A stretch of 64,000 nt of DNA from positions 62,001 to 126,000 of the forward strand of contig JAWKVM010000010.1 in NCBI GenBank assembly GCA_041398025.1, given 5' to 3'. The notes below the pieces were generated by a model, which searched no databases, was not told the origin of the DNA, and saw only the letters and a list, made by a program, of their open reading frames with translations. The first letter of the stretch is position 1, and the number at the start of each line of letters is the position of its first letter. The stretch is from JANQPX01 sp041398025. Its GTDB lineage: Bacteria; Pseudomonadota; Alphaproteobacteria; Geminicoccales; Geminicoccaceae. The position numbers were made by a program, and so were the translations under genes. Below are positions 9,090 through 17,454 of the stretch, one piece after another.

Positions 9090-9104
9090 TGGAAACCTAT
9101 TCCA
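9090..9104. promoter_or_regulatory. Candidate IclR-type operator in divergent promoter
   Basis: The 15-base element TGGAAACCTATTCCA is an inverted repeat (TGGAA, 5-base spacer, TTCCA). It has the size and half sites described for IclR-family operators of the TGGAAAT-N-ATTTCCA type. It lies in the 89-base gap between the Dabb-like gene and the IclR gene, next to the AT-rich stretch at 9105-9127 that should hold the promoters. Autoregulation and joint control of both directions are inferred. Confidence 0.5.
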
Positions 9105-9148
9105 TTTTCGAAAAACTTTCTATATAGCTTGACGTCGAGGGAGGCAGC

Positions 9149-9982
9149 ATGACCGTCGCCGCAGTCGATCGATGTCTGAGCCTGATCGAGGTGCTCGCCG
9201 GCGAGGCGGCACCGCTGGAGCTCTCCGAGCTCGCCCTTCGCGTCGGCCTGCCGAACAGCGCCGCCCACCGCATTCTCTCGACCCTGATGGCGCGAGGCTG
9301 GGTGGTGCAGGACGAGGCCAGCCAGAATTATGCCCTGTCGCTGCGCCTGGGCCTGCTCGCCTTTCGCCATCTCGACGCCAGCACCACCCCCGACATCGTC
9401 CAGAACGTGCTCGATCAGCTCGCCCGCCGCACCGGCGAATACTGCCGTCTCGCCTTGCTCGAAGGCGAGAACCTGGTCTGGGTCGCGCGCGCCCAGGGGG
9501 CCACGGGCGGCCTGCGCTATGATCCGGACATGGGCCAGGAGATCGTCCTGCACGCCACCGCCAACGGCAAGGCCTGGCTCGCGACCCTGCCGGAGAACGA
9601 GGCCTTGCGCATCGTCTGCGCGCGCGGCTTCGGCGCACCGCACGGGCTCGGCCCGCGCGCGATGGGCTCCGTCGACGAGCTTCGATGCCACCTCGCCAGG
9701 ACCAGGCGCCAGGGCTATGCGACCGCGATCGAGGAAGCGGAAGCCGGCACCGCAGCACTCGCCGTGCCGTTTTTCTGCGACATCGGCGAGACGGCACCGG
9801 TTGCCGGCACCATCAGCGTCGCCGGCCCGCTCTTGCGCATCCGCCCCGAGCGCTATGACGAGCTCGGCGCGGCCCTCCACGACGCCGCCGGCGAGATCGC
9901 CCGTCACTGGCCGCTGATGACACGCCTTCGCCGCGGCGAGACCTTCCGCAAGCGCGCGCCGGCCGAGGCGCCGCCGTCATGA
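9149..9982 (+). CDS. IclR family transcriptional regulator
   Basis: The 277-aa protein has an N-terminal winged helix-turn-helix (residues about 1-65, including LSELALRVGLPNSAAHRILSTLMARGWV) and a C-terminal IclR effector domain (about 80-255) with the GEYCRLALLEGENLVWVARAQG and FSRGYATAIEEAEAG-like segments. It starts behind a GAGGGAGGCAGC site. Its stop codon overlaps the start of the following permease gene by four bases, so regulator and transporter are translationally coupled. It most likely senses a small organic acid handled by the downstream ABC system; the ligand is unknown. Confidence 0.92.
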   Translation: MTVAAVDRCLSLIEVLAGEAAPLELSELALRVGLPNSAAHRILSTLMARGWVVQDEASQNYALSLRLGLLAFRHLDASTTPDIVQNVLDQLARRTGEYCRLALLEGENLVWVARAQGATGGLRYDPDMGQEIVLHATANGKAWLATLPENEALRIVCARGFGAPHGLGPRAMGSVDELRCHLARTRRQGYATAIEEAEAGTAALAVPFFCDIGETAPVAGTISVAGPLLRIRPERYDELGAALHDAAGEIARHWPLMTRLRRGETFRKRAPAEAPPS

Positions 9983-10737
9983 TCCGGCGTGTTTTGGAAC
10001 CGCTCCTCTGGTTCGCGGGCCTCCTTCTCATCTGGGAGATCGGCGTGCGCGCCTTCGCCGTGCCGGCCTTCCTCCTCCCCGCGCCCTCCAATTTCCTGGC
10101 GCGTGTGGTCGAGGACGCCCCGCGCCTCTTTCACCACGGCCTGATCACCACCAGGCTGATCCTGATGGGCTTCGTCGCCGGCGCCGTTCCCGGCATCCTG
10201 CTCGGCTATCTGATCGCGCGCTTTCGCTGGGCCGAGCGGCTGCTCTACCCGCTGGTGGTGTTCATCCAGGGCCTGCCCAAGATCACGCTCGCGCCGCTGA
10301 TGCTGGTCTGGTTCGGCTTCGGCGACTTCCCGAAGGTGCTGCTCACCTCGCTGATCACCTTCTTCCCGATCCTGGTCGACAGCGTCGCCGGCTTCAAGGC
10401 GATCGATCCCAGGCAGTATTATCTCTGCCGCTCGGCCGGCGCCTCCTGGTGGCAGACCTTCCGCCTGTTCGAGCTGCCGTCAGCAGCACCGCACATCTTC
10501 TCCGGCTTCAGGATCACCATCGTGATCGCGGTCACCGTGGTGATCGTGGTCGAGTGGCTGAACTCGACCAACGGCCTCGGCTACATCGTGCTGCGCGCCA
10601 TGGACAGCCACGACACCGCCCTGATCTTCGCGGTGCTCACCGTCGCCTCGACCATCGGTGTCCTTTTGACCTACGGCGTCGGCCTGCTGGAAGGGCTGAT
10701 GCTGCCCTGGCAGCGGCTGCGCGCAGTCAAGGACTAA
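9979..10737 (+). CDS. NitT/TauT-type ABC transporter permease 1
   Basis: The 252-aa inner-membrane protein has about six hydrophobic segments and the SsuC/TauC-type features: an early LLIWEIGVRAFAVPAFLLPAPS stretch and an ATPase-contact loop reading CRSAGASWWQTFRLFELPSAAPHI. It is coupled to the IclR gene by a 4-base overlap. Together with the binding protein, a second permease and the ATPase further down, it makes up one importer of the nitrate/sulfonate/taurine class, whose members also take up pyrimidine precursors and aromatic acids. Two different permeases in one operon suggest a heterodimeric channel. Confidence 0.92.
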   Translation: MIRRVLEPLLWFAGLLLIWEIGVRAFAVPAFLLPAPSNFLARVVEDAPRLFHHGLITTRLILMGFVAGAVPGILLGYLIARFRWAERLLYPLVVFIQGLPKITLAPLMLVWFGFGDFPKVLLTSLITFFPILVDSVAGFKAIDPRQYYLCRSAGASWWQTFRLFELPSAAPHIFSGFRITIVIAVTVVIVVEWLNSTNGLGYIVLRAMDSHDTALIFAVLTVASTIGVLLTYGVGLLEGLMLPWQRLRAVKD

Positions 10738-10782
10738 ACGAATCATGACAACGTCACCAAGAACCATCGAAGGGAGGACATC

Positions 10783-11778
10783 ATGCACATGACAAAAATC
10801 CTAGGGACGGCGATGGCCCTGGCGCTCATACCGCTTGCCGGCGCATCGGCGGCGGACAAGGTCACCATGATCATGAACTGGACCGCGGATTCCGCCCATC
10901 TCGGCTTCGCGGTCGCCCAGCAGAGCGGCTACTACGCCGATGAGGGCCTGGAGGTCGAGCTGCAGGAGGGCCGGGGCTCCTCGGTCGCCGCGCAGCTCGT
11001 GGCCACCGGCCAGGCGGATGTCGGCTATGCCGATGCCGGTGCCACCCTGAACGTCGCCTCGCAAGGAGCACCTGTAAAAATCATCTCGACCATCTGGAAG
11101 TCCGGGCAGTTCGGCATCCAGTATCTGACCTCGTCCGGGATCAGCGAACCGAAGGATCTTGCCGGCAAGAAGCTCGCGGTCGCCCCGGGCACGGCGATGG
11201 TGCCGCTGGTGCCGGTGTTTCTGAAGGCGAACGGCATCGAGGAGTCCGACGTCGAGATCGTCTCGGCCGCGCAGAACGCCGTCCTCGGTCTCCTGACCTC
11301 CGGCGCGATCGACGCGGTCGCGGAGACGCCGGAAAACACCGTGGTGCCGCTCAAAGCCCAAGGAATCGAGGCCGGCAACATGTATTTCTACAACAATGGC
11401 GTGCCGCTGGTCAGCCTCAGCCTGATCGCACGCGAGGACAAGCTCCAGGAAAACCCGGATCTCTACAAGCGCTTCCTGAACGCGACCCTGAAGGGCTGGG
11501 CGGACGCCATGAAGGACCCTGGCGCTGCGGTCGATGCGCTCCTGAAAACCTTCCCAGAGACCGAGAACACCAAGGACACGCTGATGCAGGGTGCGGTCTA
11601 CAGCTTCGCCTCGGCTTGCCCCGGCGGATCGGGCGATGCCATCGGCGTCACCGACGCGGCGACCTGGGATACGGTCTATCAGGTCATGACCACGGCCATG
11701 GATTTCTCCAGCGACAAGCCGATCACCGACTATTACAGCAACGACTACCTGCCGGCCGAGCCGTTCCTCTGCCCGTGA
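10783..11778 (+). CDS. ABC transporter substrate-binding protein (NMT1/SsuA-like)
   Basis: The 331-aa protein has a signal peptide (residues 1-23, cleavage after ASAA) and then the typical NMT1/THI5-like start, VTMIMNWTADSAHLGFAVAQQSGYYADEGLEVEL, with GRGSSVAAQLVATGQADVGYADAG after it. It would capture the substrate in the periplasm and deliver it to the two permeases that flank it. The start has GGGAGG five bases upstream. The substrate is not predictable from sequence. Two cysteines near the C-terminus (in SACPGG and FLCP) could form a disulfide. Confidence 0.92.
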   Translation: MHMTKILGTAMALALIPLAGASAADKVTMIMNWTADSAHLGFAVAQQSGYYADEGLEVELQEGRGSSVAAQLVATGQADVGYADAGATLNVASQGAPVKIISTIWKSGQFGIQYLTSSGISEPKDLAGKKLAVAPGTAMVPLVPVFLKANGIEESDVEIVSAAQNAVLGLLTSGAIDAVAETPENTVVPLKAQGIEAGNMYFYNNGVPLVSLSLIAREDKLQENPDLYKRFLNATLKGWADAMKDPGAAVDALLKTFPETENTKDTLMQGAVYSFASACPGGSGDAIGVTDAATWDTVYQVMTTAMDFSSDKPITDYYSNDYLPAEPFLCP

Positions 11779-12596
11779 GCGGTGGCACAACCACCGCGGT
11801 GACCGGCGCCGCTGCGAGCGGAGCTGCGGGCGAGGGCTATGACCGGCTCCTCGCCTGGCTCTCGCCGCTCGCGGCGGTCGCGGCCTTCCTCGCCATCTGG
11901 GAAGCCCTGAACCGTGCCTTCGAGGTGCCGCTCTGGCTGCTGCCCAAGCCGAGCGATTTCCTGGCGCGGCTGGTCACCGACTTTCCGATGATCCTCGGCC
12001 ACGCCTTCGCGACCTCGACGACCATCGCATCGGGCTTTCTCCTGGGCGTCCTGGTCTCGGTGCCGCTCGCCCTCCTGATCGTTTCGATCGGCGCCCTGGA
12101 GCGCGGTCTCTATCCGGTGATCGTGTTCCTGAACATCATGCCCAAGACGATCATCGGCCCGATCCTCCTGGTCTGGTTCGGCCTCGGCCCGCTGATGGCG
12201 GTCATGGTCGTGTTCCTGATGTCGTTCTTTCCGGTCCTGGTCGACGCCATGTCCGGCTTTCGCGCCCTCGATCCCAGGCTCGCCTACATCACCCGCTCCA
12301 TGGGCGCCAGCGACTGGCAGGCCTTTCGCCATATCCGCCTGCCCGCCGCCATGCCGCACATCTTCGCCGGCATGAAAATCGGCATCGTCAAGGCGGTCGA
12401 GGGCGTGATCATCGCCGAGTTCATCGCCTCCGACGAGGGCCTCGGCTTCATGATCATGCGCGCCTCCAGTTTCATGGACATGACGCTGCTGTTCAGCGGC
12501 TTGATCGCCGCGGCCATCGTCGCCCTGATCTTCAACGGCCTTCTCCTCGCGTCCGAGCGTGCGCTCATGCCCTGGGCGCGCCATCACCACACCTGA
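11775..12596 (+). CDS. NitT/TauT-type ABC transporter permease 2
   Basis: The 273-aa permease starts at a GTG that overlaps the stop of the binding-protein gene (GTGA). The open frame continues further upstream, but only inside the previous gene. It has the same architecture as permease 1: the LAIWEALNRAFEVPLWLLPKPSDFLARLV start and an ATPase-contact loop TRSMGASDWQAFRHIRLPAAMPHI. The two are clearly related but not identical, consistent with an old duplication and a heterodimeric transmembrane unit. The gene is followed 20 bases later by the ATPase gene. Confidence 0.92.
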   Translation: MSGGTTTAVTGAAASGAAGEGYDRLLAWLSPLAAVAAFLAIWEALNRAFEVPLWLLPKPSDFLARLVTDFPMILGHAFATSTTIASGFLLGVLVSVPLALLIVSIGALERGLYPVIVFLNIMPKTIIGPILLVWFGLGPLMAVMVVFLMSFFPVLVDAMSGFRALDPRLAYITRSMGASDWQAFRHIRLPAAMPHIFAGMKIGIVKAVEGVIIAEFIASDEGLGFMIMRASSFMDMTLLFSGLIAAAIVALIFNGLLLASERALMPWARHHHT

Positions 12597-12616
12597 CTGG
12601 CAGTCAAGCTCCGACC

Positions 12617-13441
12617 ATGACCGACCCGAAACCCGTCCACGCCATAAAAACCCGAGGAGGTGCCCCTGGCACCGCGATCAGCGCGCGCGGCATCACCAAG
12701 ATCTATGGCAGCGGCGAGGGCGCGCACCACGCGCTCGGCCCGATCAATCTGGACATCGCGCCCGGCGAGTTCGTCAGCCTGATCGGCCCGTCCGGCTGCG
12801 GCAAGAGCACGACGCTGCTTCTGGTCTCCGGTCTGGAGCCGGTGACCGACGGCGAGATCGAGATCGACGGCAAGCCGCTGACGGCACCGATCTCGGATGT
12901 CGGCATCGTCTTCCAGGATCATTTGCTGCTTGAGTTCAGAACGGCGCTCAAAAACGTGATGCTGCAGCAGGAGATCCGCGGCCTGGATCGATCGGCGCTG
13001 CAGAATCGTGCCGCCATGCTGTTCAGGCAGCTCGGTCTGGAAGGTGCAGAAAACCGCTATCCCTGGCAGCTCTCCGGCGGCATGCGCCAGCGCGTCTCGA
13101 TCGCGCGCGCCCTGGTGCACGATCCCTCGATGCTGCTGATGGACGAGCCCTTCGGCGCGCTGGATGCGATCACCCGCACCCAGATCCGCCATGACTTGGA
13201 AATGCTCTGGCTGGAGACGAAGAAGACCGTACTGTTCATCACCCATTCGATCGATGAGGCGGTCGGGCTTTCCGACCGGGTCCTGGTGATGTCGAACGGT
13301 CCCGGCAGGCTGGTCGACGAAATCCGGATCGACCTTCCCCGCCCGCGCCCCGCCCATCTCGGCGACTATCCGGAATTTTCGCACTATGCGCGGCGCATCT
13401 ACGACATCTTCGAATTGCTCGGGATCTACCACTTCACATGA
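12617..13441 (+). CDS. NitT/TauT-type ABC transporter ATP-binding protein
   Basis: The 274-aa protein shows all ABC ATPase motifs: Walker A GPSGCGKST near residue 57, the ABC signature LSGGMRQRVSIARAL, Walker B MLLMDEPFGALD and the H-loop histidine in FITHSIDEA. It powers the importer built from the two upstream permeases. The ribosome site is weak, but the start is fixed reasonably by homology to SsuB/TauB length plus a short N-terminal extension. It overlaps the AroE-like gene by four bases. Confidence 0.94.
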   Translation: MTDPKPVHAIKTRGGAPGTAISARGITKIYGSGEGAHHALGPINLDIAPGEFVSLIGPSGCGKSTTLLLVSGLEPVTDGEIEIDGKPLTAPISDVGIVFQDHLLLEFRTALKNVMLQQEIRGLDRSALQNRAAMLFRQLGLEGAENRYPWQLSGGMRQRVSIARALVHDPSMLLMDEPFGALDAITRTQIRHDLEMLWLETKKTVLFITHSIDEAVGLSDRVLVMSNGPGRLVDEIRIDLPRPRPAHLGDYPEFSHYARRIYDIFELLGIYHFT

Positions 13442-14238
13442 ACCAGCCCGCTTGGTCGACCAGGCGCTACATCATGATCGGCGCACCCATCACCTCGGTG
13501 CGCACCCCACCGCTCCTGAAGGCATTTCTCGCCTCGCTGGGCGTCGTCGCCGAGATCGAGGTTCGCCACCTCGAGCCTGAAGACCTGGCGGACTTCATGC
13601 GGGATGTCGCAGCGGATCGCAGCATCGACGGCCTGATGGTCACCATGCCGCACAAGAAGGCGATCCTGCCCTTCGTTCAGGCGCATGCGGCGAGCGCCAG
13701 GCGGGCGTCGAGCGCGAATGCGGTGAAACGCCTGGCTTCGGGCGCGCTCGCCTGCGCGCAGTTCGACGGCGCAGGCCTGATCAACGCGGTGCTCGCCAAA
13801 GGTGTGGCACTCGACAAGGCGACGGTCCTGCTCGCCGGCGTCGGCGGCGCCGGCCTCGCCATCGCCCATGCCGTCGCCGCCCATGGCTGCGCGCGCCTCG
13901 ACCTGATCGAGCCGAACCGGCCCCTGCTGGATCGGGCAGTTCATGCCTTATGCGCCGAGCATGAGACCCCGGTATCCGACGAAATCCAGCCGCCGGCGGC
14001 CTACGATCTTCTGATCAACGCCACGCCTTTGGGCATGAAGCCGGGGGATCAGCCGCCCTTCGATCGCGCCTATGTCGCTGGAGCCGGCGCCGTCGCCGAT
14101 ATCGTCGCCGATCCCAACGGAACCCGGCTTGCCGACCTGGTGCGACGCGAAGGCCGTCTCTTGATCACCGGGCGCGAAATGGTCCAGGGCCAGATCGAAC
14201 CGATCGGCCGATGGCTGCTGGCCGAAGATCAGGACTGA
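13438..14238 (+). CDS. Shikimate dehydrogenase-like oxidoreductase, divergent
   Basis: The 266-aa product has the AroE fold: an N-terminal substrate domain with GLMVTMPHKKAI, containing the catalytic-type Lys73, and a C-terminal NAD(P) domain with LLAGVGGAGLAIAHAV. Key shikimate-binding parts differ from true AroE. The HSxSP motif is replaced by TSVRTP at about residues 19-24, and the NTDG motif reads QFDG, keeping only Asp110. It therefore probably acts on a different hydroxy or keto acid. It is translationally coupled (ATGA) to the ABC ATPase, so its substrate is probably what the transporter brings in. It may serve a quinate-like, aminoquinate-like or amino-shikimate-like compound, but this is a guess. 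Confidence 0.8.
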   Translation: MNQPAWSTRRYIMIGAPITSVRTPPLLKAFLASLGVVAEIEVRHLEPEDLADFMRDVAADRSIDGLMVTMPHKKAILPFVQAHAASARRASSANAVKRLASGALACAQFDGAGLINAVLAKGVALDKATVLLAGVGGAGLAIAHAVAAHGCARLDLIEPNRPLLDRAVHALCAEHETPVSDEIQPPAAYDLLINATPLGMKPGDQPPFDRAYVAGAGAVADIVADPNGTRLADLVRREGRLLITGREMVQGQIEPIGRWLLAEDQD

Positions 14239-14254
14239 CCTGCCGCGATCGACC

Positions 14255-15343
14255 TCAAGCCAGATCGACGGCACGTCCCTCCTCGATGCTCTGCTCGGCG
14301 GCGAGCACGATGCGCAGGCTGTTGACTGCGGCGTCCATCGACTCCGAAAGGTCAAGATCTTCGCGGATGGCCTGTAGAAAGAAAGCCTGCTCGCGATCGC
14401 AGAGCTCCTGATGGTCGGGCTCGTCCGCCATGCTCAAGATCTCGTCCTTCCTGACAAAATTCTTGTCGGCGTCGACCTCGGCATGGTGGATCTTGAGCGC
14501 GTCGGTCTTGGTGTGCCGGTCGATGTCGGCGGAGTCGGAGAGGTCGTCCGCGTCCTTCTCACTCTCACCCTGCCCGGCCACGATCGAGACGCAGCCTTTG
14601 GGGCCGACCACGTCCTTCACGAAATAGGCGATCTCGCTCATCATCGGCCCCCAGCCGGCCTCGTACCAGCCGATCGAGCCGTCGTCGAAGGTGACATGCA
14701 GGTGGCCGTAATTCTGCTTCGCCGCCTCCGCCCAGAGGCTGGCACCGATGCCGTGGACACGCACCGGTTTGGCACCGGTGAGCTGGCACATCACGTCGAC
14801 ATAGTGGACGCCGCAATCGACGATCGGGATCAGGCTGTCGATCAGGTTCTTGTGCCAGTGCCAGGCGGCCCCGCTGCTCTGCTGGTTGAGATTGAGGCGC
14901 ATCACCAGCGGCTTGCCCAGGGTTTTTCCGACCTCGATGAACTTGATCCAGGAGGGATGCACTCGGAGGATGTAGCCGAGCACCAGTTTTTTCTGTTTTT
15001 CGCGCGCCTTGGCGACGACCTTTTCCGCGTCTTCGATATTGGTCGCGATCGGCTTTTCCATGAACACATGGCAGCCCGCATCCATCGCCCGCAGCGCGTA
15101 CTCCGCATGGCTGTTGGGCCATGAGTTGATCGACACCGCGTCGGGGGCGGTCGCCGCCAGCGCTTCGTCGAAATCCTCGAACAGCGGATATTTTTCTAAC
15201 TCGCCTGAGATCTCCTTACTCTTGATCGAGCGGCTCATCAGCCCGGCGATCTCGAACCCGTCCATCCGGTGATAGGCGCTCGCATGGGACGCCCCCATAT
15301 TGCCCAGCCCGACCACGAGTATCTTCACTTTATCCGACACCAC
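14255..15343 (-). CDS. Gfo/Idh/MocA family oxidoreductase
   Basis: The 362-aa protein has an N-terminal Rossmann fold, ILVVGLGNMGASHASAY, and the EKPIATNIEDAEKVV segment typical of the Gfo/Idh/MocA family, in which the lysine of EKP is catalytic. The C-terminal half fits the substrate-binding alpha/beta domain. Such enzymes oxidise or reduce sugars, inositols or related polyols with NAD(P). The start is a GTG with a GGAGGG site upstream. It lies 53 bases after the ABC binding-protein gene on the same strand, so it probably works on the compound imported by that system. It converges with the AroE-like gene with 16 bases between them. Confidence 0.92.
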   Translation of the reverse strand: MVSDKVKILVVGLGNMGASHASAYHRMDGFEIAGLMSRSIKSKEISGELEKYPLFEDFDEALAATAPDAVSINSWPNSHAEYALRAMDAGCHVFMEKPIATNIEDAEKVVAKAREKQKKLVLGYILRVHPSWIKFIEVGKTLGKPLVMRLNLNQQSSGAAWHWHKNLIDSLIPIVDCGVHYVDVMCQLTGAKPVRVHGIGASLWAEAAKQNYGHLHVTFDDGSIGWYEAGWGPMMSEIAYFVKDVVGPKGCVSIVAGQGESEKDADDLSDSADIDRHTKTDALKIHHAEVDADKNFVRKDEILSMADEPDHQELCDREQAFFLQAIREDLDLSESMDAAVNSLRIVLAAEQSIEEGRAVDLA

Positions 15344-15396
15344 ACCCTCCCCCCATTGAAACTCCGCGACAGCGTCAAGCCCGCTGCCGCCGGCAG

Positions 15397-16545
15397 CTAG
15401 ATGGCGTCGTCGAACATGTGGGCGCGGATCTGTTCGACGTCGACCGCCGCCAGATCGGCGCCGAGCTCATAGCTCTCGGCGTCGGCTTTGACCTGGTCAG
15501 GGTTGAAGTCGTTGGCGGGGCCGATCAGATCGTTGGTGCAGACGTCTTCGGCTTTCACCGGCGCGCTGATCTGGCCGATCTCCAAGATCTGATCGAAGAA
15601 GCTCTGCCAGCTCGCCATGTCGTGCCAGCCCCAGCCTTCGCGGGTTTCCATGTCGCCGCGGAAGACGTTGATCTGCTGCAGGATCGAGGTGGTGCCGAGC
15701 TCCGGGCCGGTGTTGCTGGCGAAGGCCGGGAACTGCTCGAAGACCATCTCGACCGCAGCGCGCGGGTTCAGATAGCCGAATTCGAGGCCCATGGCCCAGC
15801 CGCGCAGATACTGCTCGAGGAACGCCTTCCTGTCCGGGTCCTCGAGGTCGGCGGTGCGCACGACGAAGGTGTTGGCCGGCAGCTTCGAGTTCTGCACGCC
15901 GAGCCAGTAGTCGAAGGTGAGCCCGGTGGCGATCCACTCGGCGCGCAGGCCCTCCCAGGAAAGGGCGCAATCGCCCTGGCCCGATGCCAGCGCCGTGCCC
16001 CAGGTCGGCCAGCCGGCCTCGACATAATTCACCTTGGTGATGTCGACGCCCTGGGCGGCGAGCATCGGGTCGGTGATCGCCTGCCAGGCGGCGGAGCCGA
16101 GCAGCATGGTCTTGCCTTCGAGCTCCTTGAGGTCGGCGACACCCTCGCCCTTCCGAAACGCGATCGAGAAGGTGTCTCGCGCGCCCATGTGGAACACGGA
16201 GGTGAGCTTCATGCCGTTCTGGATGGCAAACGAGAACACGCCCGGCGAGGGAAAGCCCATGTCCGCCTGGCCGACATCGACGAACTTCACGGTCGCGGTG
16301 CCATCGGAGGGGCCTGGCTGCATGTCGGTGGCGAGATCGCCGAAATAGCCCGCCTTCTTCGCGACCCAATAGGGATAGTCGTCCAGCACCTCCATCGTGC
16401 CGCGTGGCGAGATCCAGGTAAAGGTGTCGTAGGGCTCGGCGCTCGCTGTTGGAATCCGGCCGAGCGCCGTCGCGGTGACGACGCCTGCACCGGTTACTTT
16501 CAGAAAATAACGTCGGCTGCTGTTCGTGTTGATCGACGACTTCAT
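15397..16545 (-). CDS. Tat-exported ABC substrate-binding protein (NMT1-like)
   Basis: The 382-aa protein begins with a twin-arginine signal: NSSRRYFLKVTGAG at about residues 8-21, then a hydrophobic stretch ending in ASA. The mature part looks like an NMT1/SsuA-like periplasmic binding protein (DYPYWVAKKAGYFGDL, VGQADMGFPSPGVF). The ATG at 16545 is preferred because AAGGAG lies 7 bases upstream; six codons further upstream are also open. Tat export suggests folding, or cofactor or metal loading, before transport, which is unusual for this family. It is downstream of its permease and ATPase genes in the same operon. Confidence 0.9.
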   Translation of the reverse strand: MKSSINTNSSRRYFLKVTGAGVVTATALGRIPTASAEPYDTFTWISPRGTMEVLDDYPYWVAKKAGYFGDLATDMQPGPSDGTATVKFVDVGQADMGFPSPGVFSFAIQNGMKLTSVFHMGARDTFSIAFRKGEGVADLKELEGKTMLLGSAAWQAITDPMLAAQGVDITKVNYVEAGWPTWGTALASGQGDCALSWEGLRAEWIATGLTFDYWLGVQNSKLPANTFVVRTADLEDPDRKAFLEQYLRGWAMGLEFGYLNPRAAVEMVFEQFPAFASNTGPELGTTSILQQINVFRGDMETREGWGWHDMASWQSFFDQILEIGQISAPVKAEDVCTNDLIGPANDFNPDQVKADAESYELGADLAAVDVEQIRAHMFDDAI

Positions 16546-16611
16546 GACGTTTCTCCTTTCCATTGCGACACGTCGCGCCTTCTTCTTTCGTTCAGCCCGA
16601 GGCGGCTCGCC

Positions 16612-17454
16612 TCACGCCTCCCAGCTCGCCCACTTCTTTCCGACCAAGTAAAAAAAGACATAGATGAGGATGCCGAGGATCGAGAGGATCAGGACGACCG
16701 CGAAGAATTGCGGCATCTGGATCATCGAGCCGTAGCTGGTAAGCCGATTGCCGAGGCCGAAGCCGCCGCCGACCATCTCGGCGCCGACCGCGGTCAGAAG
16801 CCCGAAGATCGCGCCGATCATCAGGCCGACAAGGATCATCGGCAGCGCCATGGGTGCGCGGATCTTCCAGAAGATCTGCAGCGTCGAGGCGCCGTAGGCG
16901 CGGGCAAGCGCGATCTTGGCGGCATCGACGCGGCGAAAGCCGGTGGCGGCGTTGATCATCACCATGGGGCCGGCGGCGAGGGCGACCGCGATGATCCTGG
17001 GCGTGTAGCCGAAGCCGAAGCGCAGGATCAGCAGCGGCACCAGCGCCAGCATCGGCGTGGTCACCAGGATCAGGATGTAGGGAGCGACGACTTTTTCCGC
17101 GAGCGGGAACTGGGTGATCACAGCGGCCATGATCAGGCCGACCGCGGCACCGATCGCGAAGCCCGAAAACAGCTCCACCAGCGTGTAGCCGAGATGCGGC
17201 GCGATCAGCGGGAACTCGGTGACCAGTGCCGTCGCGATCGCGCTTGGCGGGGGGAGGATGTAGTGGGGCACCTCGAACAGGCGAAGGGCGGCTTCGATGC
17301 TGCCGATGATCAGCACGGCGACCGCGAGGATCAGCAGGATCTCGAAACGTGACGAAGCGCCCGGCCCCGACGTGAAGGCGGAGAGGTTGGTGAGGTCGAC
17401 CTCGCGCCCCTCGCCACCTCGCGCCTTGAAGTCGGGAATGGCGTCGTCGCTCAC
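16612..17454 (-). CDS. ABC transporter permease (NitT/TauT type)
   Basis: The 280-aa inner-membrane protein has about six hydrophobic segments after a hydrophilic N-terminus of about 35 residues. The ATPase-contact loop reads ALARAYGASTLQIFWKIRAPMALPMI, in agreement with binding-protein-dependent permeases of the SsuC class. It overlaps the ATPase gene by four bases (ATGA) and is followed by the Tat-exported binding protein. Together the three genes form one complete importer, distinct from the one at 10-13 kb because it has only a single permease. Confidence 0.92.
   Translation of the reverse strand: MSDDAIPDFKARGGEGREVDLTNLSAFTSGPGASSRFEILLILAVAVLIIGSIEAALRLFEVPHYILPPPSAIATALVTEFPLIAPHLGYTLVELFSGFAIGAAVGLIMAAVITQFPLAEKVVAPYILILVTTPMLALVPLLILRFGFGYTPRIIAVALAAGPMVMINAATGFRRVDAAKIALARAYGASTLQIFWKIRAPMALPMILVGLMIGAIFGLLTAVGAEMVGGGFGLGNRLTSYGSMIQMPQFFAVVLILSILGILIYVFFYLVGKKWASWEA

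Noticed and set aside
15418..17352. Plus-strand open frame of 644 codons opposite the second ABC system
   Set aside because: Low-complexity Asp/Arg/His/Gly composition, no domain, and antisense to a binding-protein and a permease gene with clear motifs.
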